Assembly: GCA_023055425.1 (NCBI GenBank)
Contig: JALGPY010000007.1
Location: 17,804,001-17,868,000, forward strand
Source: Linanthus parryae
Lineage: Eukaryota; Streptophyta; Magnoliopsida; Ericales; Polemoniaceae
DNA: 64,000 nucleotides
Direction: 5' to 3'
The stretch's first letter is position 1. Each line of letters begins with the position of its first letter. Made by a program: the position numbers and the translations under genes. Positions 23,021-35,000 of the stretch are shown here, in pieces. The notes beneath the pieces are model-generated. The model saw only the letters and a program-made list of their open reading frames with translations. It was not told where the DNA came from and did no database searches.

Positions 23021-23231
23021 TGTTACCTTCCGGGCAACGATCGGGCACACACACATGCACACACACGATAATAAAAGAGATAAAAGGGAAAGACTGATTT
23101 GTTTATTGCTTTTTATAAGACTGGGGGAGTACATCATTTAAATAAATGAAATACTGGACCTAAACCTAACCCTAAACCTAACGGGCCAAGCCCGGATGAT
23201 TAAATATCCTAATAACATAACTAAATACTAA

Positions 23232-23266
<35 letters not shown>

Positions 23267-23289
23267 ATATTGATACGGATACCGTATCA
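23021..23289 (-). repeat. 3' LTR of gag-only gypsy element
   Basis: A 269-bp LTR that on the minus strand starts with the palindrome TGATACGGTATCCGTATCA and ends GTAACA. It contains an (AATA)n run and a telomere-like stretch, 'cctaaccctaaacctaac' (23165-23182). Just outside it, the minus strand reads CGTGGGGGAGT (23300-23290), the polypurine tract. Confidence 0.85.
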
Positions 23290-24988
23290 ACTCCCCCACG
23301 CTTGAAAACCACATTGCCCTCAAGGTGGATGTTGAAAAATCCGCCAAATTCTTACCTGGGTCAATTTGACGGCGAATGATTTCGCGAAGCTGGGCTAAAA
23401 TATGATGGGGAGGTCTGCTATTGCTTGCTGGGTATTTGTTATTGGGCTGACCCATATTATGTAAGTAATACAAACATTTAGTAGGCCCAAATTTTGAGAC
23501 CCCATTCTCTGTCTTGGCCCAAATCAATAAAGCATCCCAATTTGCTGTAGTGGCCCAAATGTTGAATAACGACCCATTGGATGAAGCCCTAACAACCAGC
23601 TGGAGAGGAGAAACAGAACCTGTCATGCTTGGTGACGGATCTGGTAGGAGGAGCGGGGTTGGCGGCTCCGTTGGGGTTGGCGGCAGAGATGGCAGGCCGG
23701 ACGGAGGTGGGATTGGTCGGAGACCGGAGGCGTATGGTGGCTTCAATGGTTTCGATAGCTGCGGTGGTCGCGGTAGCGTCGGCGGCTGGACCTGTTTTGA
23801 TTCTGATTGTTGGAGTATGGCGGCTGGAGCATAGTGTGGCTGTGGGTGTAGGTTGTGTTTGTTGTGATGTAATAAAGAGGGGGTTGGTTTTGAGGAGGGC
23901 AAGAGGATGATTGGTGAGCTGAATTCGGTGGTAAGGATTGGAGGGGGTATTGGGGAAGGATACGTACAATCATTAACACTATGTTTGGGAATCAAGTGAG
24001 AAAAACGAGAAAATAAATGATGAGAAATTTTAATTTATGTGAGAAAAGAAATGATAAGAAATGATTTAAATTTCTCACATACTTGTTTGGATTACTTAGC
24101 TGAGAAATGATAAAAAAATGTTATACTTTCTCACCTCCCTTGTTTGTTTAGCATATTAATGGAAAGGAAAAGAAATTATTTTAAAGATATTACCAAAATA
24201 ACCTTCATTAATATTATAATAAGGCAATGTTTTATTTTGTTTATGCTTAGTTTGTCACAACGAAAATTAACACAAGTCTAGTTTCTTTACTCACCAAATC
24301 TCATCACTTTTGGTGAGAAAGAAAAATTATTTTATGTGAGATTTCTTTTCTCGTGCTTTCTCACGAATTCTCATAGATTCTCACCTAAAAAGTAATCCAA
24401 ACACGAATGAGAAAACCTTCTCTCACCAATTCTTTTCCTTTCTCACCAAATCATGTAATCCAAACATAATGTAACTGATGAAAAGGGGGTCTCTTGTGAG
24501 GAGGATTGGGGTTTTGCTGACAAACAAACCAGGTGGACGGTAAAGTGGCGGCTGCTGGGTTTGTACCGCCTCTGGTTCAATCTGGACCTGTTGTTGTTCT
24601 AGCGCCTGCAGCGGCAATGGTTGAAACACCGGCGACGGCTGCTGCTGGTGCTATTCTTCATCTAACGGCAGCAATTCGCCAGCTTTGAGGATGTGCTGGA
24701 GGCGGCAGTATTCGTCCGTCGAAATCAATCGGAATTGATTCCGTCTGGCTTTGAGGCATTCCAGATCTGACTGGGTGAAATACCCACATGCTTGTAGGTC
24801 ATCCTGTTCCACCACGGTGAGACAATTGATTGTTTCAACTGGCTGGTAGAGCTCGTCGATTTCATCGAGGAGCACTAGTTTGACCCCTTTGTGACTGAGA
24901 TCGACAATAACGAACGGGAGATTCATGGAGTCCGCGAGCGAGCGTCGCGAAAGAAAGTCCGACCGACGCTCTCAATGAAAGCACCAAT
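23290..24988 (-). mobile_element. Internal region of a non-autonomous gypsy element
   Basis: From the 5' side on the minus strand: primer site TGGTGCTTTCATTG (24986-24973); a gag-like frame beginning MNLPFVIVDLSHKGVKLVLL (24926-24651), interrupted by TAG at 24651; a Gln/Pro-rich stretch; a MITE (23977-24471); a Pro/Thr-rich stretch; and a C-terminus whose last residues (VVFKRGGVDT) resemble the end of a gypsy polyprotein. No protease, RT or integrase is present. The primer site, polypurine tract and LTR start TGATACGG are shared with the gypsy element at 50493-56005, so that family could have supplied enzymes. Confidence 0.7.
23977..24471. mobile_element. Tourist/Harbinger-like MITE inside the gypsy element
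   Basis: A 495-bp insert with termini CACTATGTTTGG and CCAAACATAATG (inverted, one mismatch), flanked by TAA on both sides (23974-23976, 24472-24474). The body is AT-rich and full of 'tgagaaa' and 'tttctca' phrases, giving extensive self-complementarity. A 3-bp TAA/TTA duplication is typical of PIF/Harbinger elements. Confidence 0.7.
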
Positions 24989-25195
24989 TGTTACACTCCG
25001 GGTAACGATCGGGCACACACACACGCACAAGATAATAGAAGAGATAAAAGGGAAAGACTGATTTGTTTATTTCTTTTCATAAGACTGAGGGAGTACATCA
25101 TTTAAATAGATGAAATACTGGACCTAAACCTAACCCTAGACCCAAGGGGCCGAGCCCGGATGATTAAATTTCCTAATAACATAACTAAATACTAA

Positions 25196-25230
<35 letters not shown>

Positions 25231-25253
25231 AAACTGATACGGATACCGTATCA
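24989..25253 (-). repeat. 5' LTR of gag-only gypsy element
   Basis: A 265-bp partner of 23021-23289 with numerous substitutions and small indels, so clearly older than the LTR pair at 50-56 kb. It is followed by GTCAT (25254-25258). GTCAC (23016-23020) precedes the other LTR. The uninterrupted site in the right arm of the inverted repeat reads GTCAT (minus strand, 28862-28858). Confidence 0.85.
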
Positions 25254-25587
25254 GTCATGCTGTCGACGAAGTTTACAAGATATGTAATCAATGCATTCAC
25301 CTTATATTGACAAATTTTGGAGAACTGAGATTTGCCGTATCAGTTGTAACTTGATTAAATATAGCCCATACATTAGTTAATATTTTGTTAAATTGTTTTT
25401 TACTAATTATAATACTAGTACTAAATATTAAATAATGAAAAACAATTGTGCTTAATACTCTAAATTAGTCCCCAATTAAGTTGATTCTAACTTTTCGTCC
25501 TGACTGGGGAATTAATTTGACATAATACCAAACACATTATTAGTTATGTTGCAGCGAACCTAATGTAATTATATCGGGTTAATATTA

Positions 25588-26584
25588 TCTATTTATTTTT
25601 TGAGGAAAAAACTTTTCATTAAACAAGGGAAAACGAAATAACTGGAAATGACTAGATAAACTAAACAATAAATCCTCCCATTTCCAAACTCACTCGGTGA
25701 ACTTCCCAAGTCTCTCTATCTTCAATGTGAGGCCCTCTTTGTGCAAGCTAGTGCGCTGAACCATTTCTTTCTCTCCCTACAAACTTCCACTTGATCTGGT
25801 AATCACTCCCTCTAAGCTCCATAGAAGTCTGCATAAGATCTCTCACCACAGCTCTGGGTTCATCTGGATTCTGATCGGATCGTAGTATTGCGATGATTAT
25901 CTGCGCATCTCCTTCAATTGTGACCACTTTTACTCCGTTCGCCATCGCCAGATCCAACACTAGTCTTGCTGCTTGGGCTTCGATTTCGAAGGCGCTGTTC
26001 CCCCACCTGGTGTGCCTTGCTTCTGCTGCTATAATTTCTTCGGTTGGGTTTCTGATGAGAACCCCTACAGCGGCGGTCTTGTTCGCGTAGGACCATGCAC
26101 CATCAAAGGAGGTTGTGAATCTCCTTTGAAGTTGCCAGTTGTCGGAGCTTGGGAGATCCTGAAAGTGGTTGGTTTGTGACTGGTTGCCTGTGATGCTATC
26201 CAAAATACTCTGAGCTGAGGCTGCCATTGTGTCGATTGGAGTCCTCTTCCCTTCAAAAATTATTTTGTTGCGGTTGAGCCAAATACTCCACAAGCCAATA
26301 CTAATTGGGATCTGGTCCGGAGTTGAGCTTCCCTCGAAGAATCGCCGGATCCACCCTTCTCCCGCCGGTAGGTGGCTTTCTCTGTGGCCTCGAAACTGGT
26401 TCCAGAACGCCTGTGCTGTTGGACAATGATGAAATAAATGTTCTGATTCTTCTTTCTCTAAATTACAGACCCTGCAAGTTGGGTTAAGATGAATATTTCT
26501 TTTTGCTATTTGTCAGCTGTGGGAAGCGATCTGTTGTTTATTCTCCATATGCGAAAGAGGTATTTCTTGGGGACTTTTTATTTC
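25588..26584 (-). mobile_element. 5'-truncated LINE fragment with 67-bp TSD
   Basis: The minus strand encodes the end of a LINE ORF2: a zf-RVT-like tail (CRVCNLEKEESEHLFHHC, about 26480-26425), then WSIWLNRNKIIFEGKR and an RNase H-like domain (SFDGAW at about 26100; IEGDAQIIIAIL) up to about 25750. A weak A-rich tail follows at 25630-25590. It is flanked by 25521-25587 and 26585-26651, a 67-bp direct repeat with three mismatches. The uninterrupted site is at 28460-28526. Confidence 0.8.
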
Positions 26585-26749
26585 CACAATACCAAACACA
26601 TTATTAGTTATGTTGCAGCGAACATAATGTAATTATATCGCGTTAATATTAATTAATGAGCTTGCGGGGCACCAAACATGCCATAAAAATGATGAAATAA
26701 AATTACGAGACCGGGGAAGATTGTGGAGAATTAAACTGTTGCTCCAGAC

Positions 26750-27470
26750 AGAGCGGGCTTATTTGCATGTCACGTGACAACATGACCGGAGTTTTTCTCT
26801 ATTGAGTAAACACTTCCGAGTGTGTTACTCTCAACTAGTCCATCATTGATCGCCCTCGCGCATCGCCTCCTTGTCGCTGCCGTGAGAGCTCGTCGGAGTG
26901 ATCCAGTTCACCGCCTTCCTTCTCACTCGTCAGAATCGGTAAGTGTCTATGAACTCTAATTCATCAAAATCCGTATTTTACTCATTTCACCTACAATTGC
27001 ATTACTGAGATCGCGAGACCCTTTTGAGTTCTGAGCGATCTTGAGGTTCCTCATTCTGGGTTTGAAAACTAAACTCGTTTCTGATACGGGTTGTTGAAAT
27101 TGGGGTTAAAATCACTCTCTTCATTGCTGAATCTGATTTTTATGAACTGGGCCTGATTTGATCTTGTTGATTCATGACTGATTTAGTTGTTTGGACAACT
27201 GAGTGAAGTCCAGAAGATGACCAATTGGGGCAAAATCACTCTGATCATGTGTTTTTTGTGTGTTTAATCATTTTTCTAAGATGAAATTTTCAAATGGGGA
27301 ACAGAGTATGCATGTCCAATTGAATTGCATGCATGAAGTTCTATGTGTATTTTGATCTTTGGTACGATCAGCTAATTGTGTTTTTATCGCGACTTTAGGT
27401 CCATCAACTGAGATTTTAGGTCCATCCCTTCGAAGAATGTAGCAAGTACCAGTAGTCTTATGATTCGAAG
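26750..27470 (+). promoter_or_regulatory. Left-arm copy of F-box-like promoter, first exon and intron start
   Basis: Carries the G-box-containing 'gcatgtcacgtgacaacatg' (26764), 'actctcaactagtcca', the GC-rich leader with 'catcgcctccttgtcgctgc', and donor GTAAGTGTC at 26940. It points right, toward the centre of the inverted repeat. No coding exon follows. It could start a non-coding transcript; this is inferred. Confidence 0.55.
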
Positions 27471-27539
27471 AATCTAGTAAATCAGAATCTTAACTCCAGA
27501 ACAGAATCTTATTTAAGATTTAAGATTCTGATTAAATTT

Positions 27540-28360
27540 AAGATTCTGTTATGAAGTACTAGATTCTTCGAAGGGAAGAAGAGAGGGGACTGTGTACGAA
27601 ATTGATAAATCTAAGTTGATGATCGCGATAAAAACAAAATTAGCCCTCCTCGGAAAACATTGATCGTTGCAAAGACCAAATTACACACATAGAACTTCAC
27701 GCATGCAATTTATTTAGATATGCATACTCTATTTCCTAATTGAAAATTTCATCTTAGAAACTTGATTAATCACACACAAACACACAGGATCAGATTGTTT
27801 TTGCCCCAATTGGTCATCTTCTGGAATTCAATCAATTTTCTAAACAACTAAATTAGTCAAGAACGAACAAGATCAAATCAGGCCCAGTTCATAAAAATCA
27901 GATTTAGCAAACATGAGAGTGATTTTCCAACCGAATTTCAACAACCCATATCAGAAACGAGTTTAGTTTTCTATGTCAAAAAAAAAAAACTATGTCAAAA
28001 AAAAAGAAAAGAGTTTAGTTTTCAAACCACAATCTGGAACATGAAGATCTATCACAATTCAAAAAGGGTCTCGCGATTTCAGTGATGAAATTGCAGGTAA
28101 AATGAGTTAAAATAGTGATTTTGATGAAGTAGAGTTTGATAGTTCATAGACACTTACCGATTCTGACGACTGAGGAGGAAGCAGCGGTGAATTGGGTCTC
28201 TCCGACGAGCTCTGATACGGCGGCGACACGGAGGCGATGGCCGCGGACTGTCAATGCTGGACTGGAGTAGAGTTGAGAGTATTACTCGGAAGTGTACTCT
28301 TAATAGAACAAAGATCGGGTGACGTTTGTCACGTGACATGAATATAAGCCCGCTAAGTCC
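27540..28360 (-). promoter_or_regulatory. Right-arm copy of F-box-like promoter, first exon and intron start
   Basis: On the minus strand: 'tcatgtcacgtgacaaacg' (about 28345-28327), then the leader with 'catcgcctccgtgtcgccgc' and donor GTAAGTGTC (28157). It points left, toward the left-arm copy, so the two are convergent. No coding exon follows. An A-rich 'tgtcaaaaaaaaa' stutter lies near 27980. Confidence 0.55.
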
Positions 28361-28912
28361 TGTTTGAAGCAACAGTTTTATTGTCTACAATATTCCTCGA
28401 TTTCGTAATTTTATTTCATTAATTTTATGGCACGTTTGTTGCTCCGCAAGCTCACTAATTAATATTAACCCGATAGGATTATATTAGGTTCGCTGAAATA
28501 TAACTAATAATTTGTTTGGTATTGTGTCTAATTAAGTCCTCGGTCAGGTACAAAAATCATAATCAACTAATCGGGGACTAATTTGGTGTATTAAGCACAA
28601 TTTTTTTTAATTATTTAGTATTTAGCACTAGTGTTATAATTAGTACAAAACAATTAAACAAACTAATATATGGGCTATACTTAATCAATTTACAACTAAT
28701 ACTGAAAATGTTGATTAAAAACCTTTTCCCCTTCAAAAAAAAAAAATTGTTGACAAACTAGCCATTACATGCAGTTCGAGTAAATGACAATCCAAAAGTA
28801 AAAAGGTGAATGCATGCATTGATTACATGTCTTGTACACTTCAGATCATGACAGTCATTTAGCATAGCAATACTCTTTAAACCTAATTTTCCCTCTAACT
28901 TAAACTAATACT

Positions 28913-30600
28913 AGTCGTGAGCCCACGCATGCGCGGTACGGTCTTATCACATTTCGTTAATTAAGGATTTATTCACATGAACGATAATGCACCTATATGA
29001 AAAAGGTTTATTTGATTTTTAGGAAACAAATATTTATATGTATCAGTTTGGTATCAACGAGTCAAACTCGTATATTAGTATTGATGTCTTAATACTAATT
29101 ATATACTCAGTATAATTTACATTTGATACCTAAAGTTGATACCTAAAAACGCGAAAGTAATTAAGTTCTAACATGTAATAACTTTAAAGGAAGATAGAAC
29201 TCTTTTTTTGAGTTCACTTGCAACACAGAGTCAAAGTATACTCAACGAACACTACATTCTAGTATTCCTTGTGTTTCTACAAAAAGATAAAGAGAATCAA
29301 CACTACATACTCAACCAACACAACATTCTAATATTCCCTGTGTTTCTTTATAGCCATACAAAATGTACTTTTGTCATTTATTTTCTAAATCTCTTTGAAG
29401 ACAACTTCTGTGTATATTTGTATGACTAACTAAAAAAGAGAATTTTGGTATAAAAAAAAGTTCTACGAATGAATTAAAGTAACAAACAACCATGATTTGA
29501 CGCAAAAAGAAATATGGGTACACTACATGGCTTTACTTAAGAAATTTAAAGTTGTATTTAAAAGACTTGTCATGAAATTTTGTAAGAACATTTTCTGTTG
29601 ACCTCTCCTTTATAAAAGTCAAAAGTTTGATTATAAATGTGTTCTCGATGCATTACATGTCAATCAATCTTATTTGGCAACTTCTAATTGGCACACATAT
29701 GCCATGTAAAATGCCACTTGGAAAAAGTGATTGACAAATGGTATATCAAGTAACAATTTTGAAATCCTGACAGAAGAAGAAGGCTATTCCCTTACTTTTA
29801 TATTTATAAAGATAAAGATTACTGCTCAAAATAATTAATATTACCTTATTACTAAATAAATTACATGATGAATAAATTACCACCTATGAGTTATGTGCTT
29901 GCAATAACGATACATACTGTGTAAATTACATGATGCACATTAATAATGATGTGAGCTTCAACTTTGACCAATTGATTGGGTTACTTGGGCACTAATTTTA
30001 GCCTATGAAATCAGATATTTATAGTCCAAATCAGCAAAATATTTGTTAAATGGATTTTTTTCTCTAAGTGGGATAGTGTTGGATAGCCATTGTTGACTGT
30101 GTTTTGTTAAGACGAAACCTTCATCTGTGAATTAAATGTAAAGGTCCAGAAGCATGATTAAAAAATTAATTATAAAAAAAAAAGTTGACATTTTTCTAGG
30201 TAGACATGCTTCACACAAAGTACAATGAGCTTGGACAGAAACACATTTTAAACATTTAACACACTGAGATAAAATAGAGTTGGAGGGTTCCCAAGATGAG
30301 AATGTCATAAATGGGCTTGAACTCTTTGACCCAAGAAGTCTTGAGGACAAGATTTGAAAGGAAGAGAGAACATGGGATACATGTCATTTTTATTTAGTCC
30401 ATGATAAAGTATTCTGCGAGTTTCCACATCCTAGATGAAAATGAAGTTTTATAAAAACAAATCGGAGTATTATGTTATTTGCAGAATTTATTGACAGGTA
30501 AAAAGTTAGCATACGGTGATGGCACATGAAGAGTATTAGACAGAAAAAGAAAAGTTACTAGAGTTTTGAATAGGCAAAGTTCTTATAGTATCGATGGTCA
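28913..30600. other. Intergenic DNA with dispersed repeats, no gene
   Basis: 29850-30060 matches 22771-22960 directly ('gtgagcttcaactttgaccaa' shortened; 'gcctatgaa.tcagatatttatagt'). 28913-28935 has a small palindromic GC-rich motif (gagcccacgcatgcgcgg). 29208-29345 contains two near copies of 'cactacattctaatattcc'-like text. The short frames show no domain. Confidence 0.4.
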
Positions 30601-30744
30601 CCTGATCCGGCCCAAATAAGGTTCGGATGAGAGATTAGAGACAGGGAGAGAGATTACGGAAATCAGCAATTATGTGGTTCGAGGCGCCTGTGTCTGTCAA
30701 CTAAACATTAGGAGAGGGCAACTGTTGCTGTGTAGATGTTGCTG

Positions 30745-31810
30745 TTATGGTAGAGAGTCATGGTAGAGAGATGCTCTGCCTTGATATGAATAGTTCATAC
30801 GATGCGAGCAGTCAAGTGATGTGTGATAGTCGTTGCCACAGATTTGGCAGGAGACCGATCCTGAGCAACCTCGACCTGATCCACCAATTCCCCCTTGATC
30901 CGAACCGTCTAGAATACTCTCGGACCGATAACTAACTATCTCCATGACCCAAACCGGATCCAGCTCCATAACCTGAACCATAAGTGGTACCATATCCGTA
31001 TCTAGACCCGGATCCGGATCCAGGTCCGTATCCATAAACAAAACTAGGGTTAGACCCAGATCAAAAAGCAGAGCGACCGCCACGAGAGTCGGATAGAGCA
31101 CCGCCGCCCACCGCAGTAACAAGATCGATCACCACCACGATGACCGAATGGAGATCGACCACCACGACCACCTCTAGTGGTTTAGAAGGCCATCAGATTA
31201 GGGTTCGGAGAATCAGAGGTGCTAGAGTGAGATTCAAGCATGGATTCTTCAGATTTCAAAAGAACATGGAGTTCCTCGAAGGATGTAGGATCAAATCGAG
31301 TCCGTAAGTAGGAACGCAAGCCATTGTACTCGGTGGGAAAGCCGTTTAGGGTATATAGAAGCATGTCCTCATCGTTGATGAGAACAGAAGAGACAGCTAG
31401 CTTGTTGGGAATGGTTTTTAATTTTTTCATGTAAGAATCGATTGAATCTGATCGTTTTACAAGGGTTTGGGGATGTGATTTCAACTCTAAGATGTTGGAA
31501 CGAGTGAGAGATGTATATCTACGCTCAAGAACGAGCCAAGCAGATTGATAGGTGAGAGACTCAATCACCTATGTCAAGGCCTCTTGTGAGAGAGTAGCGT
31601 CAAGGTTCGTGAGGAGCGCTTGGTCGTGTAAAGCCCAGGCGGTAAACGCCATATTAGGGGTGGTTGCGCCATCGCCTACGGTGAGAAACTCAGCTGGGCT
31701 GGGCAAGCGAGAGACGCATCCAATTTGAAGGGTAAAAGGTTAAGAGTGTTAAACAGAAGAAAATCGGTGTAGAAGCCTGGATAGAGGCGGTGGAGAGAGA
31801 CATTTCACTG
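30745..31810 (-). pseudogene. Ty1/copia gag remnant
   Basis: The minus-strand frame at 31568-31182 reads SAWLVLERRYTSLTRSNILE ... YMKKLKTIPNKLA ... LYTLNGFPTEYNGLRSYLR, the gag region of copia elements. A zinc knuckle CQICGNDYHTSLDC (CX2CX4HX4C, about 30850) lies in the next frame (31122-30745). A stop lies at 31569-31571, and the gag and zinc knuckle are in different frames. Pol is absent. Confidence 0.75.
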
Positions 31811-32060
31811 CTCTGATACCATGATGGCAGATTTAGGGTTTTGGTGTATTGAACAGTGAGGATGAACAAGAGAGACAAAAGAGAGGCACATAATATATAT
31901 TCATTGTATTGCCCTAAATGACTGAAAGTGAGGTTATATAGAGAATAGCCAAACGGTCGGAAATACTAGGGTTAGTCAAAATCGTATTTACATGAGGGCC
32001 TTTATAAGTATGGGTTTGATACATAATGAACCAGACATTGTCTGAAATGATTTGGGCCAT
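31811..32060 (-). repeat. Copia primer site and LTR remnant
   Basis: The minus strand reads TGGTATCAGAG at 31821-31811, the tRNA-Met primer site, adjoining a probable LTR that ends ...CTGCCATCA at 31822. The outer LTR border is unclear; it reaches close to the promoter of F-box unit A. No matching second LTR is seen near 30600. Confidence 0.6.
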
Positions 32061-35000
32061 GTTTGGGCCGAATGAGACAAACCCAATACCTATTAGTCTC
32101 TCGCCACTGCCATTCGCAAATTCCCCCTAGATTTCTCCCCATCAGTAAGTTTAGTGAATTCAGACCAGAGTCAGAATTCAGTCCTACCACAAGCGCCTCC
32201 ACCGCCTTCGCGATCAATCATCAGTATGTTTTCTTCTACATTTGTATTCGTGTTGTTTCAAAAGGTTAGCCAAAACTAATGATCTGGTCAAGGCTTTAGA
32301 TCTATCGATCCCAAAGTCTATGATATCATTTTTGGATAACGAGTGTGCATGATTCTGCTCATGTTTATTGCTCGATTTGCTTCATGATTGATCTAGATTC
32401 TGGTTCGATTGCCTCAGTCTTTTTTTGCTCAATTTTTCCATGTTGTGGTGTGTACAGAGCAAATTAGACAGTGTCCTTTTTGGTTATTTTCAATTGTCGG
32501 TTGATAGATTTCATACTTCTGAAGATCATCATCAATGCCAATGATTAAAAATACAACTAAAAAGTATCCCCTTCGTGTGTAAACTTAACTAAATTTTGGC
32601 ACGTGCATATATCATGTCATTCAAATGCTTAAAAAGACATTTCCGTGCCTTGTATCTTCAATTTTGTACGTCGCCAACTCCAATCATCTACAGTTTATTT
32701 GTGATGTGTTGAATGATGACCGTTAACTGTTAGGTCTCTTTGTGATGTTAATATACCGTCTAGTTCTTGGGATGAGGAATAATCACTTTGTTTTTTCTAG
32801 TGACGCCGTTTTGAACTCTTTTGCTGGAAATTAGTTGTAATAAGTTGCTTTTACGGTTGAGTCAACACATTAGCCGTTTCACTTGAATAAATCCACGCTT
32901 GTCTCGTTCTAATCGGCCATGTTAGATATTTAGCTAGTTTGTCCCCCCTTTTATGCTTGTATGCCAGTACAATCAAGAATCTATGATTTTTAATAGGGAA
33001 ATTGATGTCATCGATCTGGCTAAACATTTACCGTTGCTTGCTAATTCACTGGGAAAATCAGTGTGACTATAATCAATTGTCTACTTCTTGTTTTTTCGAA
33101 ATTGTTTGTTGGGGGCATCAAGTCCATATCGGTTTGATCTTTCGCAGGACCCAAAATTCCTATCCGTCTCGAGGAGTTTTGTGATTTATATCATCCTGGA
33201 TATGGCGAAGCAAAGAAAAAGAGGTTAAAGTTACTCCTTGCTTTTAAAGAAATACACTAGTACTGTAATATAGTGACAGGCTCTACTATTTAACCAAGAT
33301 GTAATTTATTCCTTTTATGTGAATTATGTGAATTTGTGTCTTGCTTCTCTTTGCTTTCTTTTACTGTTTTCATTGACATTCCCGTTACTAGGAAGAGAAA
33401 GCAGCCCACCCGAATAAATGATTTGAACTTAGACGTCTTCAACCTTGTGATTATCTTTTTAGCGAAGTCTTACGGCTGTGAAAAGAACTTAGTACGGGTT
33501 GCCTCCATGTAAGAATTTTCTTTTATAAGCGCTCTTACCAGTACTAACTAGGAAATAGAGCATTGTGTTAATGTCTAAGTCATTTGCATATGTTGTTGAC
33601 CCGTTCATTTACCTTTTTGTTTCTTCACTCAATAAATTTCTAGGCTAGTTTTTTTTCCAAAATTGGCTACAAACAGCTGGTGCAAAATCTGACTTAAATT
33701 TCGACCATGCTTATTTCTCGGACAAAACTTAAGACTACTACTCACAGTGGAAAGATATAGAAGACCCTGGTTTTTTTTTGTTGAGAAAATTGAAGACCCA
33801 TATTTAATCCAGAGTTGTTGATTGTTTAGTGATGAAAATTGAAAAGTAATATAATAATGATGATGGCCTATATATAGGCCCGCGGGTGGAGTAAAATTTA
33901 GGGCATAAACAGAGAATGTCTTCCAGTTGCAGATGCACTAAATTCTTTGAAATCTAGAAAACTTTGGACGACGACTCCATTTCAATTGGAAGAGCTAACT
34001 TCAATGATGTCGATAAAGTTGGATATCAAAGGTCAAGGGAACATTCAATCCCTCCGATTATTATATTTCATGCTAATAGAAGAAAGGTTCCTGACTCAAT
34101 CAGTTTCACATCCAAAGGGAAGGGAAGTGGCATTTTACCTAATTGTCTGGTGGATACAGCCATATTGTTTGTCCACTTTTATCGTGACCGGCATAATCAA
34201 TGCGTCAGAATGACCAATAACTAATAACTTCTTTATAACACATAAAACACCAAACTGGTCAAAGCTGTTGGTGTTTTTCTACTGGGTTTTGAACATGAGA
34301 AGGTTATAGCTATGGTGAATCTGACTGCCGAAATGTAGTTATGCAGGAAGATTACATAAATATGCAAACTCAGAGATAAAATCAGACGTAAATCAAATGC
34401 AGAAGTTACCACGTGTGTGAGCATTTATATAGTTTTCTGTTAAAAAGTATTTCTTCAGTACTTAGGTTTACTCCATCCCTAGTGCCGTTTATCTTATACA
34501 CAGAGAAAAATTTATTGCAAAACATGTTTTTACACTTAATACTGTTTGTGCTATATGTTCATTGTTTTTATGTTTTCTACAGCTGCAAACACTTCAAGAA
34601 AGCCACTGAGGACAAACAAGTACTCAAATTTGTGAATTTCAAGGACATATGCCTATTTACATCTCCTGATTCATTCTGGAAAACGAGATGTTTCCTGCAA
34701 GTGTGCTCAAGCAGGAATTGATTCTGCTCGCAAGAAGATTTCCGAGGTGCGTTAATTTGCTTTATATATTAGAACTTTTCATACCACTGGTTGTTTCAGA
34801 TGATTTTATATGCTCTTCATCAAACTATATGGAGTAGCTGCTATTTCTTGTTTTCTTCTACTCACAACAAGTTCCATGAAACGTGGAACTGTGGTTACTC
34901 GCCCAAAGAAATTATTACCTTGATGTATAATGCTTATTTAACATCTTCGTCTATGTGTAAGCTCATGAATGTGTACGAATTCATGGGGTTCCACCTCAAA

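Larger units (their letters stand above)
22963..28912. repeat. Large inverted duplication of an F-box-like gene promoter
   Basis: The left arm (about 22963-27470, plus orientation) and right arm (about 27540-28912, minus orientation) are copies of the promoter, first exon and first-intron start of the gene at 5102-8160. Both arms keep the G-box, the GC-rich leader and the first-exon donor GTAAGTGTCTATGAAC (26940 plus; 28157 minus). The left arm is stretched by two later insertions (23021-25253 and 25588-26584). Neither arm reaches the coding exons. The arms meet at an AT-rich spacer with 'gattcgaagaatcta' and 'aagattctg' repeats. Confidence 0.8.

Noticed and set aside
23160..23185. True interstitial telomere
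   Set aside because: Only about three degenerate units, inside an LTR and present in both LTRs.
23514..23910. Plus-strand Gly-rich frames
   Set aside because: Shadows of the Pro-rich minus-strand reading of the gag-only gypsy element.
28913..28935. Helitron terminus (GC-rich palindromic motif)
   Set aside because: No TC start, CTRR end or matching second terminus could be found.
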